A model generated the notes under the pieces. That model made no database searches. It had not been told where the DNA came from and saw only the letters and a list, made by a program, of their open reading frames with translations. From the NCBI RefSeq assembly GCF_041154505.1, contig NZ_AP028672.1, positions 3,326,501 through 3,390,500 of the forward strand: a stretch of 64,000 nucleotides of DNA. Reading direction: 5' to 3'. The number at the start of each line of letters is the position of its first letter. Positions within the stretch are counted from its first letter, which is position 1. Below are positions 52,159 to 63,917 of this stretch, one piece after another. This DNA comes from Acidovorax sp. A79 (GTDB lineage Bacteria > Pseudomonadota > Gammaproteobacteria > Burkholderiales > Burkholderiaceae_C). The translations under genes and the position numbers were made by a program.

Positions 52159-52974
52159 TCAAAGGCTGAAGTCATAGTCCACCGTGATGGGCGCGTGGTC
52201 CGAGAATTTCTCACCTTTGTAGATGGATTCAGCACGTGCCAGCGCCGCGATCGCGGGGGTGGCCAGGTGGTAATCCAGCCGCCAGCCCACGTTGTTGGCA
52301 TACGCCTGCCCCCGGTTGCTCCACCACGTGTAGGCGGTGTCGGTGGCGGTAGGTTGTAACTGGCGGTAAACGTCTATGATGCCGCCGCCTTCATCAGTTG
52401 TGTGCAACAACTTTGTCATCCAGGCCCGTTCTTCGGGCAAAAAACCACTGTTTTTCTGGTTGCTGCGCCAGTTTTTGAGGTCGATTTGCTGGTGCGCAAT
52501 GTTGATGTCGCCGCACAGGATGAAGTCGCGTTCGCCCTTGACTTTCATCAGATGGGGATGGAACTCGGCGAGGAAGCGGAACTTGGCCAGCTGGCGTTCC
52601 TCGCCGGACGAGCCGCTGGGAAAATAGGCGCTGATGATGGACAGCTTGCGGGCCGGCGTGTCAAAGCGCAGTTCCACGTAGCGGCCTTCTGTATCGAACT
52701 CTGGCGACCCATAGCCAATGACTACATCAGAGGGTTCATGCCGGGTATAGATGCCCACGCCGGAATAGCCCTTTTTCTGGGCAAAGTGGAAGTGACCCTG
52801 CAGGCCGGCCAGGCGCTCGAAGCGGTTGGCCATGTCGGCCGCCTGGGCCTTCACTTCCTGCACGCAAATACAATCCGGCCGCGTGGCTGCCATCCAGCTT
52901 TCCACGCCTTTGCTGGTGGCCGAGCGGATGCCATTGAGATTGAGGCTGGTTAACTTGAACAAGGATTTCCCCAT
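52159..52974 (-). CDS. xthA: Exodeoxyribonuclease III
   Basis: A 271-residue Mg-dependent exonuclease and AP endonuclease. Conserved parts: SLNLNGIRSATSKGVESWM with the catalytic Asn, CVQEVKAQ with the metal Glu, YSGVGIYTRHEP, FILCGDINIAHQQIDLKN with Asp and Asn, GWRLDYHLAT and the terminal SDHAPITVDYD with the catalytic His. Its ATG overlaps the divergent pyrE ATG within a CATG. No ribosome site precedes this ATG; a TTG at 52962, behind GGGGAAATCC, would give MFKLTSLNLNG and is an equally good candidate. Confidence 0.93.
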   Translation of the reverse strand: MGKSLFKLTSLNLNGIRSATSKGVESWMAATRPDCICVQEVKAQAADMANRFERLAGLQGHFHFAQKKGYSGVGIYTRHEPSDVVIGYGSPEFDTEGRYVELRFDTPARKLSIISAYFPSGSSGEERQLAKFRFLAEFHPHLMKVKGERDFILCGDINIAHQQIDLKNWRSNQKNSGFLPEERAWMTKLLHTTDEGGGIIDVYRQLQPTATDTAYTWWSNRGQAYANNVGWRLDYHLATPAIAALARAESIYKGEKFSDHAPITVDYDFSL

Positions 52975-53671
52975 GGTGGATGTTGGCGCGCAAACCTCAG
53001 AGCAGGGCCAGCTCGCGCAGGATTTTGTACGGTTTGCCGTCGAATCAGGCGTGCTGCGGTTCGGTGAATTCAAGACCAAGGCGGGCCGCCTGAGTCCGTA
53101 TTTCTTCAATGCGGGCCTGTTCGATGATGGCCGCAAGATCGGCCGGCTCGCGGAATTCTATGCAAAAGCCCTGCTGGCCAGCGGCATTGAATTCGACATG
53201 GTCTTCGGCCCCGCGTACAAGGGCATTCCCCTGGCGGCCACGGTCGCGGTGGAGCTGGCCCGGCTGGGGCGCAACGTGCCTTTTGCCTACAACCGCAAGG
53301 AGGCCAAGGACCATGGCGAGGGCGGCACGCTCGTGGGCGCCCCGCTCAAGGGGCGGGTGCTGATCGTGGACGACGTCATGTCGGCCGGCACCGCCGCCCG
53401 CGAATCGATCGCCATCATCCGCGCCGCGGGCGCCACGCCCCACGCGGTGGCCATAGCGCTGGACCGGCAGGAAAAAGCCACGGAGAATGGCCAGGATGTG
53501 GACCACAGCGCGGTGCAGTACGTTCGCGGGCAACTGGGCATGCAGGTGTGCGCCATTGCCCGACTGGCAGACTTATTGCTGTACCTCTCGCACAACGGGG
53601 AAGAGGGGATGCGCTCCCATCATGAGAAAGTGCTGGCCTACCGCCAGCGGTATGGCGTCAACGAAGGGTAG
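52973..53671 (+). CDS. pyrE: Orotate phosphoribosyltransferase
   Basis: A 232-residue pyrimidine-synthesis enzyme forming OMP from orotate and PRPP. Signatures: RFGEFKTKAGRLSPYFFNAG, FDMVFGPAYKGIPLAATVAV, PFAYNRKEAKDHGEGG with catalytic Lys and the loop, and the PRPP site VLIVDDVMSAGTAARESI. AAGGAT precedes the ATG. The start codon overlaps that of the divergent xthA, so the promoter must be inside the xthA coding sequence. Confidence 0.97.
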   Translation: MVDVGAQTSEQGQLAQDFVRFAVESGVLRFGEFKTKAGRLSPYFFNAGLFDDGRKIGRLAEFYAKALLASGIEFDMVFGPAYKGIPLAATVAVELARLGRNVPFAYNRKEAKDHGEGGTLVGAPLKGRVLIVDDVMSAGTAARESIAIIRAAGATPHAVAIALDRQEKATENGQDVDHSAVQYVRGQLGMQVCAIARLADLLLYLSHNGEEGMRSHHEKVLAYRQRYGVNEG

Positions 53672-53676
53672 ATGAT

Positions 53677-54384
53677 TTGAGCAAGTCGGCGTGGATCATG
53701 GGCGGTGTTCTGCTGGTCACCCTGGGCGCCGAGCTGGCCTCGGCACAGCCCCAGGGTGCGCCCGGCAGCATCTATACCTGTGTGGACCGCAGTGGGCGCC
53801 GGCTGACGGCCGACCGGCCCATTCCTGAATGCCTGGACCGGGAGCAGCGCGAGCTGAGCCCCTCGGGCATCACGCGCCGGCAGATCGGGCCGTCGCTCAC
53901 CGAGCTGGAGCGTGCGGCCCAGGACGCCCAGAACCGCAAGGATGCCGAGGAGCGGGCCCGCGTGGTGGAGGAGCGCCGGCGCGAACGCGTGCTGGTGACG
54001 CGCTACCCCGACAAGGCGGCCCACGATGTGGAGCGCGCGGCCGCGATCCAGCTGGTGGACGATGTGACCGCCACCGCCGAAAAGCGCATTGCCGAGCTGA
54101 AAGCGGAGCGCAAGAAGCTGGATGTGGAAATGGAGTTCTACAAGAAGGACCCCAACAAGGCACCCATGACGCTGCGCCGCAAGATCGGTGAAGTCGATGA
54201 CAGCGTTGCCGAGCAGCAGCGGTTCATTGCCGGCCAGGACCAGGAAAAGCGGCGCGTGCACGCGCGGTTCGATGCGGAACTGGCCCATCTGCGCAAGCTG
54301 TGGGACGCGCAGCGTGTGCCTCCCGCCATGGGCTCGGCCAGTGCCGTTCCCCCCGTTGGCGCACCGGCAGCGCGCGTGCCCTAG
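53677..54384 (+). CDS. DUF4124 domain coiled-coil secreted protein
   Basis: A 235-residue exported protein. A signal peptide (about 1-23, ending ASAQ) leads to a DUF4124 domain (IYTCVDRSGRRLTADRP), then a long charged coiled coil (residues 75-210: ELERAAQDAQNRKDAEERAR and onward) and a Pro-rich end. I use the TTG start at 53677, preceded by GAAGGG, because it supplies a Lys before the hydrophobic core; the first ATG is at 53698. Its TAG stop is inside the CCTAGG at which the IS481 element inserted, so the gene is intact. Confidence 0.8.
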   Translation: MSKSAWIMGGVLLVTLGAELASAQPQGAPGSIYTCVDRSGRRLTADRPIPECLDREQRELSPSGITRRQIGPSLTELERAAQDAQNRKDAEERARVVEERRRERVLVTRYPDKAAHDVERAAAIQLVDDVTATAEKRIAELKAERKKLDVEMEFYKKDPNKAPMTLRRKIGEVDDSVAEQQRFIAGQDQEKRRVHARFDAELAHLRKLWDAQRVPPAMGSASAVPPVGAPAARVP

Positions 54385-54385
54385 G
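54380..54385. repeat. Target-site duplication CCTAGG, left copy
   Basis: Directly abuts the left IS end; the TAG within it is the stop codon of the DUF4124 gene. Confidence 0.85.
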
Positions 54386-55410
54386 TGTGATGTCTCAATA
54401 GGTTGTTCATCCGTCTCGGATTTGGGAAGCTGTGGTTACCAGGCCAAGCAACTCAAGTCAGGAGAGACGGATGAACAGTCATAAGCATGCCCGCTTGACG
54501 GCTGCGGGTCGAGCCCTGCTGGTCAGCAGGGTATTGGACGAAGGCTGGTGCGTGACAGCGGCCGCCCAGGCCATGGGCGTGAGCTGCCGCACCGGGTTCA
54601 AGTGGCTGGCCCGCTTCAGGGCCGAAGGCACAGCAGGGCTGTGTGATCGAAGCTCGCGACCGCATCACAGCCCCACAGCTTGCCGCCCCGAACAGGTGAG
54701 CCAGTTCGAACTGCACCGCCGACAACGCCTGCCGTTGTGGCGCATCGCCCGCGAGTGCGGCCGCAGCCTGTCCACCGTGGCCCGGCACATGGCCCGCCTG
54801 GGCTTGAGCCGCTTGAGCGCCTTGCAACCGCCCGTGCCCGTGTGCCGCTATGAGCGGGCCAGCCCTGGCGAGTTGCTGCACATCGACACCAAGCGCCTGG
54901 GACGCATCCAGGGCGTGGGCCACCGAATCACAGGCCAGCGCCAGCACCGCAACCGAGGCATCGGCTGGGACGCCGTGCATCTGGCCATCGACGATCACTC
55001 CCGGGTCTCCTTCGCCCGGGTGTTGGGCGATGAGACGGCCCTGAGCTGCGTGCAGTTCCTGCGCCAGGCCGTGGACTACTACGCCAGCCTGGGCGTGCGC
55101 ATCGAGCGCGTCATGACCGACAACGGCGCGGGCTACAAGAACACCTTCGGGGCAGCCTGCCAGGAACTGGGCATCCGGCACATCCGAACACGGCCCTACA
55201 CGCCCAAGACCAACGGCAAGGCCGAGCGCTTCGTGCAGACCAGTTTGCGCGAATGGGCCTATGCCAGACCCTACGAGAGTTCAGCCCAGCGCCAAGCTGC
55301 ATTGCAGCCATTCATTGACGGCTACAACTGGTGTCGACCACACTCCGCTCTCAACCATCAGCCGCCCATCAGCCGCATTCCGGCCATGAACAACCTCCTG
55401 AGAATCAACA
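54386..55410 (+). mobile_element. IS481-family insertion sequence
   Basis: A 1,025-bp element with imperfect terminal inverted repeats of ~25 bp: the left end starts TGTGATGTCTCAATAGGTTG and the right end, read inward, starts TGTTGATTCTCAGGAGGTTG. It is flanked by exact 6-bp direct repeats CCTAGG (54380-54385 and 55411-55416), which fit the NCTAGN target preference known for IS481. One complete transposase gene fills it, so it may be active. No second copy is in this window. It separates the DUF4124 gene from its natural terminator. Confidence 0.93.
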
Positions 55411-55415
55411 CCTAG
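54471..55415 (+). CDS. IS481-family transposase
   Basis: A 314-residue DDE transposase. N-terminal HTH segments bind the ends (VTAAAQAMGVSCRTGFKWLA; WRIARECGRSLSTVARHMARL). The rve-type catalytic core has LHIDTKRLG (Asp139), RVMTDNGAGYKN (Asp217) and KTNGKAERFVQT (Glu252), with 34 residues between the last two. GGAGAGACGG provides the ribosome site before the ATG at 54471. The last codon is completed, and the TAG stop supplied, by the right-hand target duplication, so the reading frame closes only because of the CTAG target. Confidence 0.95.
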   Translation: MNSHKHARLTAAGRALLVSRVLDEGWCVTAAAQAMGVSCRTGFKWLARFRAEGTAGLCDRSSRPHHSPTACRPEQVSQFELHRRQRLPLWRIARECGRSLSTVARHMARLGLSRLSALQPPVPVCRYERASPGELLHIDTKRLGRIQGVGHRITGQRQHRNRGIGWDAVHLAIDDHSRVSFARVLGDETALSCVQFLRQAVDYYASLGVRIERVMTDNGAGYKNTFGAACQELGIRHIRTRPYTPKTNGKAERFVQTSLREWAYARPYESSAQRQAALQPFIDGYNWCRPHSALNHQPPISRIPAMNNLLRINT

Positions 55416-55416
55416 G
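55411..55416. repeat. Target-site duplication CCTAGG, right copy
   Basis: Directly abuts the right IS end and supplies the transposase stop codon. Confidence 0.85.
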
Positions 55417-55430
55417 GCCGGGCTGGGGAA

Positions 55431-55472
55431 GTAAAAACAAAAGGGGCCCTGCGGCCCCTTTATTGTTTTTAC
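55431..55472. terminator. Bidirectional intrinsic terminator
   Basis: GTAAAAACAAAAGGGGCC pairs with GGCCCCTTTATTGTTTTTAC over CTGC, with one 2-base bulge. It ends gatB on the minus strand and originally the DUF4124 gene on the plus strand, from which the IS now separates it. Confidence 0.85.
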
Positions 55473-55507
55473 TGTGCCTTTGCCCCGCAGGGCAGGCAGG
55501 TCAGGCG

Positions 55508-56992
55508 TCAGCTGCCCAGCTTTGCGCGCAGCAGATCATTGACCTGCTGCGGGTTGGCCTTGCCCTTGCTGGCTTTCATGATCTGGCCGACCAGCGCATT
55601 GAACGCCTTGTCCTTGCCCGCGCGGAACTGGGCCACGTTGTCGGGGTTGGCGGCGATGACTTCGTCGATGATTTTCTCCAGCGCGCCGGAGTCGTTCATC
55701 TGCTTGAGGCCCTTGTCTGTGATGATGGAATCGATGTATTCCAAGGCGGTATCAAACTGCGTTCCCGGCCTATGGGTCAGTTCGACGAATACGGTTTTGC
55801 CTGCCGAGTTCGAAATTGTTTGATCATAGATGCGTGTGATCAACGCAGCCAAGTTACCTGCCGGGACGAATTCGGTAAATTTTTCGAAGGAGTAGTCTTC
55901 AACCGCATTCATCCATTTGGATACCTCGCCCATGATCCAGTTGCTGGCCAGCTTGGGCTGGCCGCAGGCCTTGGCCACGGCCTCGAAGTACGCCGCCATG
56001 GCCTTGCTCTGCGTGAGCGTCGTGGCGTCGTACTCGGGCAGGCCGTAGTCGGCCACGAAGCGCGCGGCCATGGTGCGGGGCAATTCGGCCATCAGCGCCC
56101 GCTGTTCCTGCACCCATTGCTCCGAAATGTGCAGCGGCGGCAGGTCCGGGTCGGGGAAGTAGCGGTAGTCCGCCGCGTCCTCCTTGGTCCGCATCGCACG
56201 CGTTTCGCCCGTGTCCGGGTCGAACAGCACGGTGGCCTGCTGGATGGCGTGGCCGTCCTCGATCTGGTCGATCTGCCAGCGGATCTCGTAGTCGATCGCC
56301 TGCTGCATGAACTTGAACGAGTTCAGGTTCTTGATCTCGCGGCGCGTGCCCAGCGGCCCGCCGGGCTTGCGCACGGACACGTTGGCGTCGCAGCGGAAGC
56401 TGCCCTCCTGCATGTTGCCGTCGCAGATGCCGATCCAGGTCACGATCTTGTGCAGCTCTTTCGCATAGGCCACGGCTTCGTCGGACGAGCGCATGTCGGG
56501 CTCGGTCACGATCTCCAGCAGGGGCGTTCCGGCGCGGTTCAGGTCGATGCCCGATTGGCCGATGAAGTCCTCGTGCAGCGATTTGCCCGCGTCTTCTTCG
56601 AGATGGGCGCGCACCAGGCGCACGGTCTTCTTCTCGTCGCCCAGGAAGAACTCGACCTCACCGCCTTGCACCACCGGGATCTCGAACTGGCTGATCTGGT
56701 AGCCCTTGGGCAGGTCGGGATAGAAATAATTCTTGCGCGCAAAAATGCTCACGGGCGCAATGTGGGAGCCCAGGGCCAGTCCTAATTTGATAGCGCAGGC
56801 CACGGCCTCGCGGTTCATCACGGGGAGTGTGCCGGGCAGGGCCAGGTCCACGGCGCAGGCTTGCGTGTTGGGCTCGGCGCCGAAGGCGGTGGGCGCGCGG
56901 CTGAAGATCTTGCTCTGCGTGGCGAGCTGGGTGTGGGTTTCGAAGCCGATGACGACTTCATAACCGTGGATCAATTTGCTGGTCGTCGTCAT
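55508..56992 (-). CDS. gatB: Asp/Glu-tRNA amidotransferase subunit B
   Basis: A 494-residue subunit that phosphorylates and amidates misacylated Glu-tRNA(Gln) or Asp-tRNA(Asn). [23 protein letters not shown] is the usual opening, with [34 protein letters not shown] and [13 protein letters not shown] marking the kinase part, and the YqeY-like tail ([29 protein letters not shown]) binding tRNA. Last gene of gatC-gatA-gatB, ending at the terminator; only one base separates it from gatA. Confidence 0.97.
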   Translation of the reverse strand: MTTTSKLIHGYEVVIGFETHTQLATQSKIFSRAPTAFGAEPNTQACAVDLALPGTLPVMNREAVACAIKLGLALGSHIAPVSIFARKNYFYPDLPKGYQISQFEIPVVQGGEVEFFLGDEKKTVRLVRAHLEEDAGKSLHEDFIGQSGIDLNRAGTPLLEIVTEPDMRSSDEAVAYAKELHKIVTWIGICDGNMQEGSFRCDANVSVRKPGGPLGTRREIKNLNSFKFMQQAIDYEIRWQIDQIEDGHAIQQATVLFDPDTGETRAMRTKEDAADYRYFPDPDLPPLHISEQWVQEQRALMAELPRTMAARFVADYGLPEYDATTLTQSKAMAAYFEAVAKACGQPKLASNWIMGEVSKWMNAVEDYSFEKFTEFVPAGNLAALITRIYDQTISNSAGKTVFVELTHRPGTQFDTALEYIDSIITDKGLKQMNDSGALEKIIDEVIAANPDNVAQFRAGKDKAFNALVGQIMKASKGKANPQQVNDLLRAKLGS

Positions 56993-56993
56993 G

Positions 56994-58496
<1,503 letters not shown>

Positions 58497-58503
58497 GCGC
58501 GCC

Positions 58504-58803
58504 TCACTCGATCACTTTGGGGACGAGGAACAGGCCACGCTCCACGGCGGGGGCGCTCTTCTGGTTGGCTTCGCGCTGGTTGGGCTCGCTGGCCACGTCC
58601 TCGCGCAGCCGCAGGGCCACGTCCTGGATGGCCGCGACGGGGTGCGCCAGGGGCGTGATGCCCGAGGTATCCACAGCCCGCATCTGTTCCACGATGTCAA
58701 AGAAGCCATTGAGCTGGGTCAGCATGCGCTCACTTTCAGAGGGGGTCAGCTCAAGCCGTGCCAAATTGGCGATGCGGCCGATGTCCTGGGGGGTCAGTGC
58801 CAT
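58504..58803 (-). CDS. gatC: Asp/Glu-tRNA amidotransferase subunit C
   Basis: A 99-residue stabilising subunit that wraps GatA and GatB. Typical sequence: [20 protein letters not shown] at the start, [19 protein letters not shown] and a C-terminal [10 protein letters not shown]. Short and first in the operon; the promoter must be within the 204-bp gap to the divergent mreB. Confidence 0.95.
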   Translation of the reverse strand: MALTPQDIGRIANLARLELTPSESERMLTQLNGFFDIVEQMRAVDTSGITPLAHPVAAIQDVALRLREDVASEPNQREANQKSAPAVERGLFLVPKVIE

Positions 58804-59007
58804 AGGGAGGAGAATTGAGGGAAACCAGAAGTAAAGCTGTGATCCGGGCCGTGCCGGAGGGAGTTATTCACAGGGGATGGGGTATTATCCCGGCTTTGCC
58901 GCAATACCCTCCTACCTGCCGGTCATTGTGCGAAAAAAGCGATATTTGACCCCGTAAACCCGGCGATGGCAGGCCGACGTGCATGCCGTGCCTGAGAGGA
59001 TTTTTGA

Positions 59008-60051
<1,044 letters not shown>

Positions 60052-60180
60052 GCCCCCGGGCCTGTATGCTGCAGGCACTTTTTTTGCGCTCTGAACTGCA
60101 TGATTGCACCCGCTCCAATGCCTTTTGAGCATGCGTCCGTGGCCCCGGCTCCACGCGACAGATCCTGACCGCTGCGCACG

Positions 60181-61104
60181 ATGCCACTGGGTACCCTCGA
60201 GCGCAGCGCTCCGCCTTTCTTCAAACAGGGCCCTTCGGCCCTTTCGCGCCTGGCCGTCTATAGCGCGCTGGCGCTGTTCCTCATGGTGGCCGATGCACGT
60301 TTCCAGCTCACGGGGCCGTTCCGCCAGGCGGTTGCCACCGTGCTTTACCCGGTGCAGTGGCTGATGCTCAAGCCGGTGGAGTTCGCAAGCCATGGTTCCG
60401 GGTACTTCCAGTCGCTGCAGACCGCGCAGCAGGAACTGGACGCCGCGCGCAAGAAAATGACCGTGATGGGCCAGCGCGCCAACCAGGCGGAACAGCTGGC
60501 CCTGGAGAACGAGCGGCTGCGGCAGCTGCTCGCGCTGCGCGGCCGCCTGGAGACGCCCGCGCAGGCCGCCGAGGTGATCTATGACACCGCCGACCCCTAC
60601 ACGCGCCGCGTGGTCATCGACCGGGGGCAGATGGGCGGCGTGGAGATGGGCGCGCCCGTGATGGATGAGGCGGGCGTGCTCGGCCAGGTGACGCGTGTCT
60701 TTCCGCTCGTGAGCGAGGTCACGCTGCTGGTGGACCGCGACCAGGCCATTCCGGTCCTCAACATTCGCACGGGTGCGCGGGGTGTCGCCTATGGGGATCC
60801 GGTGGCCGGGCATGGCGGCGGCATGGAGCTGCGCTTCATGCCCGCCAACGCCGATGTGCGGGAGGACGATCTGCTGACCACCAGCGGCGTGGATGGCCTG
60901 TACCCTTCGGGGCTCCCCGTGGCGCGGGTGGTGCGCGTGGAGCGCAGGGCCGATTCCGCCTTCGCGCGCATCTACTGCGTGCCCCTGGCCCAGGTGCAGG
61001 GCGCCCGCCATGTGGTGGTGCTCAAGCCGCTGGCCGACAACGAGCTGCCGCGGCCGGAGCCCGCGCACCCGGCGCCGGCGAAACGCGGGGGGCGCAAGGG
61101 ATGA
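60181..61104 (+). CDS. mreC: Rod-shape determining protein MreC
   Basis: A 307-residue bitopic inner-membrane protein. A single helix at about 20-40 is followed by a coiled coil (about 80-120, QTAQQELDAARKKMTVMGQR) and the two beta-barrel periplasmic domains (VVIDRGQMGGVEMGAPVMD, VFPLVSEVTLLVDRDQAIPV, DDLLTTSGVDGLYPSGLPVA). It recruits PBP2 and links it to MreB. A Pro/Arg/Lys tail is at the end. It lies 129 bp after mreB, so the two may also have separate translation control. Confidence 0.95.
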   Translation: MPLGTLERSAPPFFKQGPSALSRLAVYSALALFLMVADARFQLTGPFRQAVATVLYPVQWLMLKPVEFASHGSGYFQSLQTAQQELDAARKKMTVMGQRANQAEQLALENERLRQLLALRGRLETPAQAAEVIYDTADPYTRRVVIDRGQMGGVEMGAPVMDEAGVLGQVTRVFPLVSEVTLLVDRDQAIPVLNIRTGARGVAYGDPVAGHGGGMELRFMPANADVREDDLLTTSGVDGLYPSGLPVARVVRVERRADSAFARIYCVPLAQVQGARHVVVLKPLADNELPRPEPAHPAPAKRGGRKG

Positions 61105-61186
61105 GGGCATCGCCTGTGCCTGCCATGGCCCTTGTGGGGCCGCGCGTCCTGCGCGATGGCCCGTGGCTGCCGCGGGGAGGTGCGCG

Positions 61187-61705
61187 ATGATCATGCCGCG
61201 CGGCGAGCCGCTGCTGCTTCCGGTCAATCCGGTCTTCATCGTCGCCAGCCTCGCTGCGGGGCTGGCCATCAACATGCTGCCGCTGGGCCGCATTGTCTGG
61301 ACGCCGGATGTCCTGATGGTGCTGCTGGTCTTCTGGGGCGTGCACCAGCCCCTGCGCATTGGCATGGGCGTGGCTTTCGTGCTGGGCCTGTGCATGGATG
61401 TGAGCCAGTCGGCGCTGCTGGGCCAGCACGCGCTGTCCTACACCGTGCTGTCGTTTGGCGCCATCGCCATCCACCGCCGCCTGCTGTGGTTCAGCGTGCC
61501 GTCGCAGGCCCTGCAGGTGCTTCCCCTGTTCGCTCTGGCCCATGCCATCGAGCTCTTGCTGCGGATGGCGTCCGGGGGCATATTCCCGGGCCTGTGGAGC
61601 TTTCTGGCGCCGGTGCTCGAAGCCCTGCTCTGGCCGCTGGCCAGCTGGGTGCTGCTGGCGCCGCAGCGCCGGCCTCCCGACCGCGACCAGAACCGGCCTC
61701 TGTAG
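61187..61705 (+). CDS. mreD: Rod-shape determining protein MreD
   Basis: A 172-residue polytopic protein with five predicted helices: PVNPVFIVASLAAGLAINML, TPDVLMVLLVFWGVHQPLRI, the VAFVLGLCMDVSQSALLGQH motif near residue 70, and two late helices. GGGGAGG lies 6 bases before the ATG. The stop is followed by a long GC-rich repeat that separates it from mrdA. Confidence 0.93.
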   Translation: MIMPRGEPLLLPVNPVFIVASLAAGLAINMLPLGRIVWTPDVLMVLLVFWGVHQPLRIGMGVAFVLGLCMDVSQSALLGQHALSYTVLSFGAIAIHRRLLWFSVPSQALQVLPLFALAHAIELLLRMASGGIFPGLWSFLAPVLEALLWPLASWVLLAPQRRPPDRDQNRPL

Positions 61706-61800
61706 CCATGAAGCAACCTCCTGAGCGCCCGCGCCGCATCCCCCTTGTCCCGCAGCGCTGCGGGCCGGGGGACGGGCGCGCGCCGGTTTCAGCGCACGCC
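61706..61800 (+). repeat. Long GC-rich post-stop repeat, copy 6
   Basis: Follows the mreD stop: ATGAAGCAACCTCCTGAGC, CGCGCCGCATCCCCC, a CGCAGCGCTGCG hairpin, then GGGGGACGG. It lies between mreD and mrdA in an essential operon. Confidence 0.55.
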
Positions 61801-61829
61801 TTCGGGGCGTGGCGCGATGGAGCTGCCGC

Positions 61830-63770
61830 ATGACCGAGGTGCGCAGCAGCGAGGCCGATGCCTCGCGCTTTCGCGTGCGGGCGCTGATCGTCGGCGCCCT
61901 GGTGTTCTGTGCGTTCTGCCTCATCGCGGCCCGGCTGGTGTTCCTGCAGGTGGTCCGGCACGAAGACCTTGCGGCGCAGGCCGAGAGCAACCGCACGGCG
62001 GTGGTGCCCATCGTGCCCAACCGGGGCCTCATCCTGGACCGCAACGGCGTGGTGCTGGCCACCAACTATTCGGCCTATACGCTGGAGATCACGCCCTCGC
62101 GGGCGGGAACGCTCGACGACACCATCGACGAGCTGTCCAAGGTGGTGGAGATCCAGAGCCGCGACCGCCGCCGCTTCAAGCGGCTCATGGAAGAGTCGCG
62201 CAACTTCGAATCGCTGCCCATCCGCACGCGCCTGACCGACCAGGAAGTGGCCCGCTTCACGGCCCAGCGCTACCGCTTCCCGGGGGTGGACATCAAGGCG
62301 CGCCTGTTTCGCAACTACCCGCTGGGCGACGTGGCCAGCCATGCCATCGGCTACATCGGCCGCATCAACCAGAGCGAGAAGGCGCGCATCCAGGATTCCG
62401 AGGACGAGGCCAACTACCGGGGCACGGAATACATCGGCAAGCTGGGGATCGAGCAGAGCTTCGAGTCCGCGCTGCACGGCGCCACCGGGGTCGAGCAGAT
62501 GGAGACCTCGGCGGGCGGGCGGGCGGTGCGCAAGCTCTCCAGCCACGCGGCCACGCCCGGCGACAGCGTGATGCTGTCCATCGACATCAAGCTGCAGAAA
62601 CTCATCGAGGAGCTGTACGGCACCCGCCGTGGCGCGCTGGTTGCCATCGACCCGCGCAACGGCGAGATCCTGGCCCTGGTCAGCAAGCCCACGTTCGACC
62701 CCAATCTTTTCGTCGAAGGCATCGATGTGGAGAACTGGACCGCGCTCAACGAATCCATCGACAAGCCGCTGCTGAACCGGGCCCTGCGGGGTACGTACCC
62801 GCCAGGCTCCACCTACAAGCCCTTCATGGCGCTGGCCGCGCTGCAGCTGGGCAAGCGCTCGCCCAGCCTGGTGGTGAACGATCCGGGGTATTACACCTTC
62901 GGCGGCCACACCTTCCGCAGCCACGAGGGCGGGCTGGGCGGTGTGGACATGCACCGCGCCATCCAGCAGTCGAGCAACACCTACTTCTACTCGCTGGCGG
63001 TGGACATGGGCGTCGATGCCATCCATGACTTCATGAAGCCGCTGGGCTTTGGGCAGTCCACCGGCATCGACCTCAATGGCGAAGTGCGGGGCACGCTGCC
63101 CAGCACCGAGTGGAAACGCAATGCCTACAAGCGCCCGGACATGAAGCGCTGGTTTCCCGGCGAGACCGTGTCCCTGGGCATCGGCCAGGGCTACAACAAC
63201 TTCACCATGCTGCAGCTCGCGCTGGCGCAGGGCACGCTGGCCAACGGCGGCATCCGCTACCGGCCGCACATGGCCAAGGCCGTGAAGAACGCGGTCACGG
63301 GCGTCGTCACCGAGATCGTGCAGCCGCCCGGCGAAGACCTGGGGTATCTGCCCCGGAACGTGGACATCGTGCGCAATGCCATGGTCGCCGTGAACAAGGG
63401 CGGCACCGGCACGCGCGTGTTTGCCGGGGCGCCGTACACCTCCGGCGGCAAGACCGGCACGGCGCAGGCGGTGACCATGGGCCAGAACGTGAAGTACAAC
63501 GCGAAGGCGCTGGAAGAGCACCAGCGCGACCACTCGCTGTATGCGGCGTTCGCCCCGGCAGAGCAGCCCACGATAGCGCTGGCGCTGATTGTCGAGAACG
63601 CCGGGTTTGGCGCGGCCCATGCGGCGCCCATCGCGCGCCGCGTATTCGACTACTGGCTGATGGGGGACTACCCGAGCGAGGAAGACATCGCGGCGGTGCA
63701 AAAGGGCCAGGCCGGCGCTCCCATTGGCAAGCCGCGCAAGGCGGCGGATGTGCCCGTGGCGGCGCCTTGA
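61830..63770 (+). CDS. mrdA: Penicillin-binding protein 2 (elongasome transpeptidase)
   Basis: A 646-residue class B PBP. One N-terminal membrane helix (about 18-40) is followed by the PBP dimer domain (FLQVVRHEDLAAQAESNRTA, LDRNGVVLATN) and the transpeptidase: the nucleophile motif TYPPGSTYKPF near residue 330, SSN (QQSSNTYFYSLAVDMG) and KTG (TSGGKTGTAQAVT). It crosslinks peptidoglycan for rod elongation with MreBCD and RodA. rodA is not in the window and is expected elsewhere. A two-stem repeat begins at its stop. Confidence 0.97.
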   Translation: MTEVRSSEADASRFRVRALIVGALVFCAFCLIAARLVFLQVVRHEDLAAQAESNRTAVVPIVPNRGLILDRNGVVLATNYSAYTLEITPSRAGTLDDTIDELSKVVEIQSRDRRRFKRLMEESRNFESLPIRTRLTDQEVARFTAQRYRFPGVDIKARLFRNYPLGDVASHAIGYIGRINQSEKARIQDSEDEANYRGTEYIGKLGIEQSFESALHGATGVEQMETSAGGRAVRKLSSHAATPGDSVMLSIDIKLQKLIEELYGTRRGALVAIDPRNGEILALVSKPTFDPNLFVEGIDVENWTALNESIDKPLLNRALRGTYPPGSTYKPFMALAALQLGKRSPSLVVNDPGYYTFGGHTFRSHEGGLGGVDMHRAIQQSSNTYFYSLAVDMGVDAIHDFMKPLGFGQSTGIDLNGEVRGTLPSTEWKRNAYKRPDMKRWFPGETVSLGIGQGYNNFTMLQLALAQGTLANGGIRYRPHMAKAVKNAVTGVVTEIVQPPGEDLGYLPRNVDIVRNAMVAVNKGGTGTRVFAGAPYTSGGKTGTAQAVTMGQNVKYNAKALEEHQRDHSLYAAFAPAEQPTIALALIVENAGFGAAHAAPIARRVFDYWLMGDYPSEEDIAAVQKGQAGAPIGKPRKAADVPVAAP

Positions 63771-63820
63771 TATAAAAACAATAGCTGTTAGCGCAATACA
63801 GATAAGCGCAGGAGCCCAAT
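63770..63820 (+). repeat. Two-stem intergenic repeat copy
   Basis: ATATAAAAACAATAGCTGTT, then AGCGCAATACAGATAAGCGC and AGGAGCCCAATCC. Starts at the final base of the mrdA stop codon. Confidence 0.75.
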
Positions 63821-63917
63821 CCGGCATCGAATCGCGGTGCCGGCCATTCTTGAAATGAACCCGCTGCCTGCGCCTGCGCCTGGGCGCTGCCCGATGCCGC
63901 GCCGGGCCGTGCCGCCC

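Noticed and set aside
53677..54384. DUF4124 gene broken by the IS481 insertion
   Set aside because: The insertion point is in its own stop codon and the duplicated target restores TAG, so the reading frame is intact.
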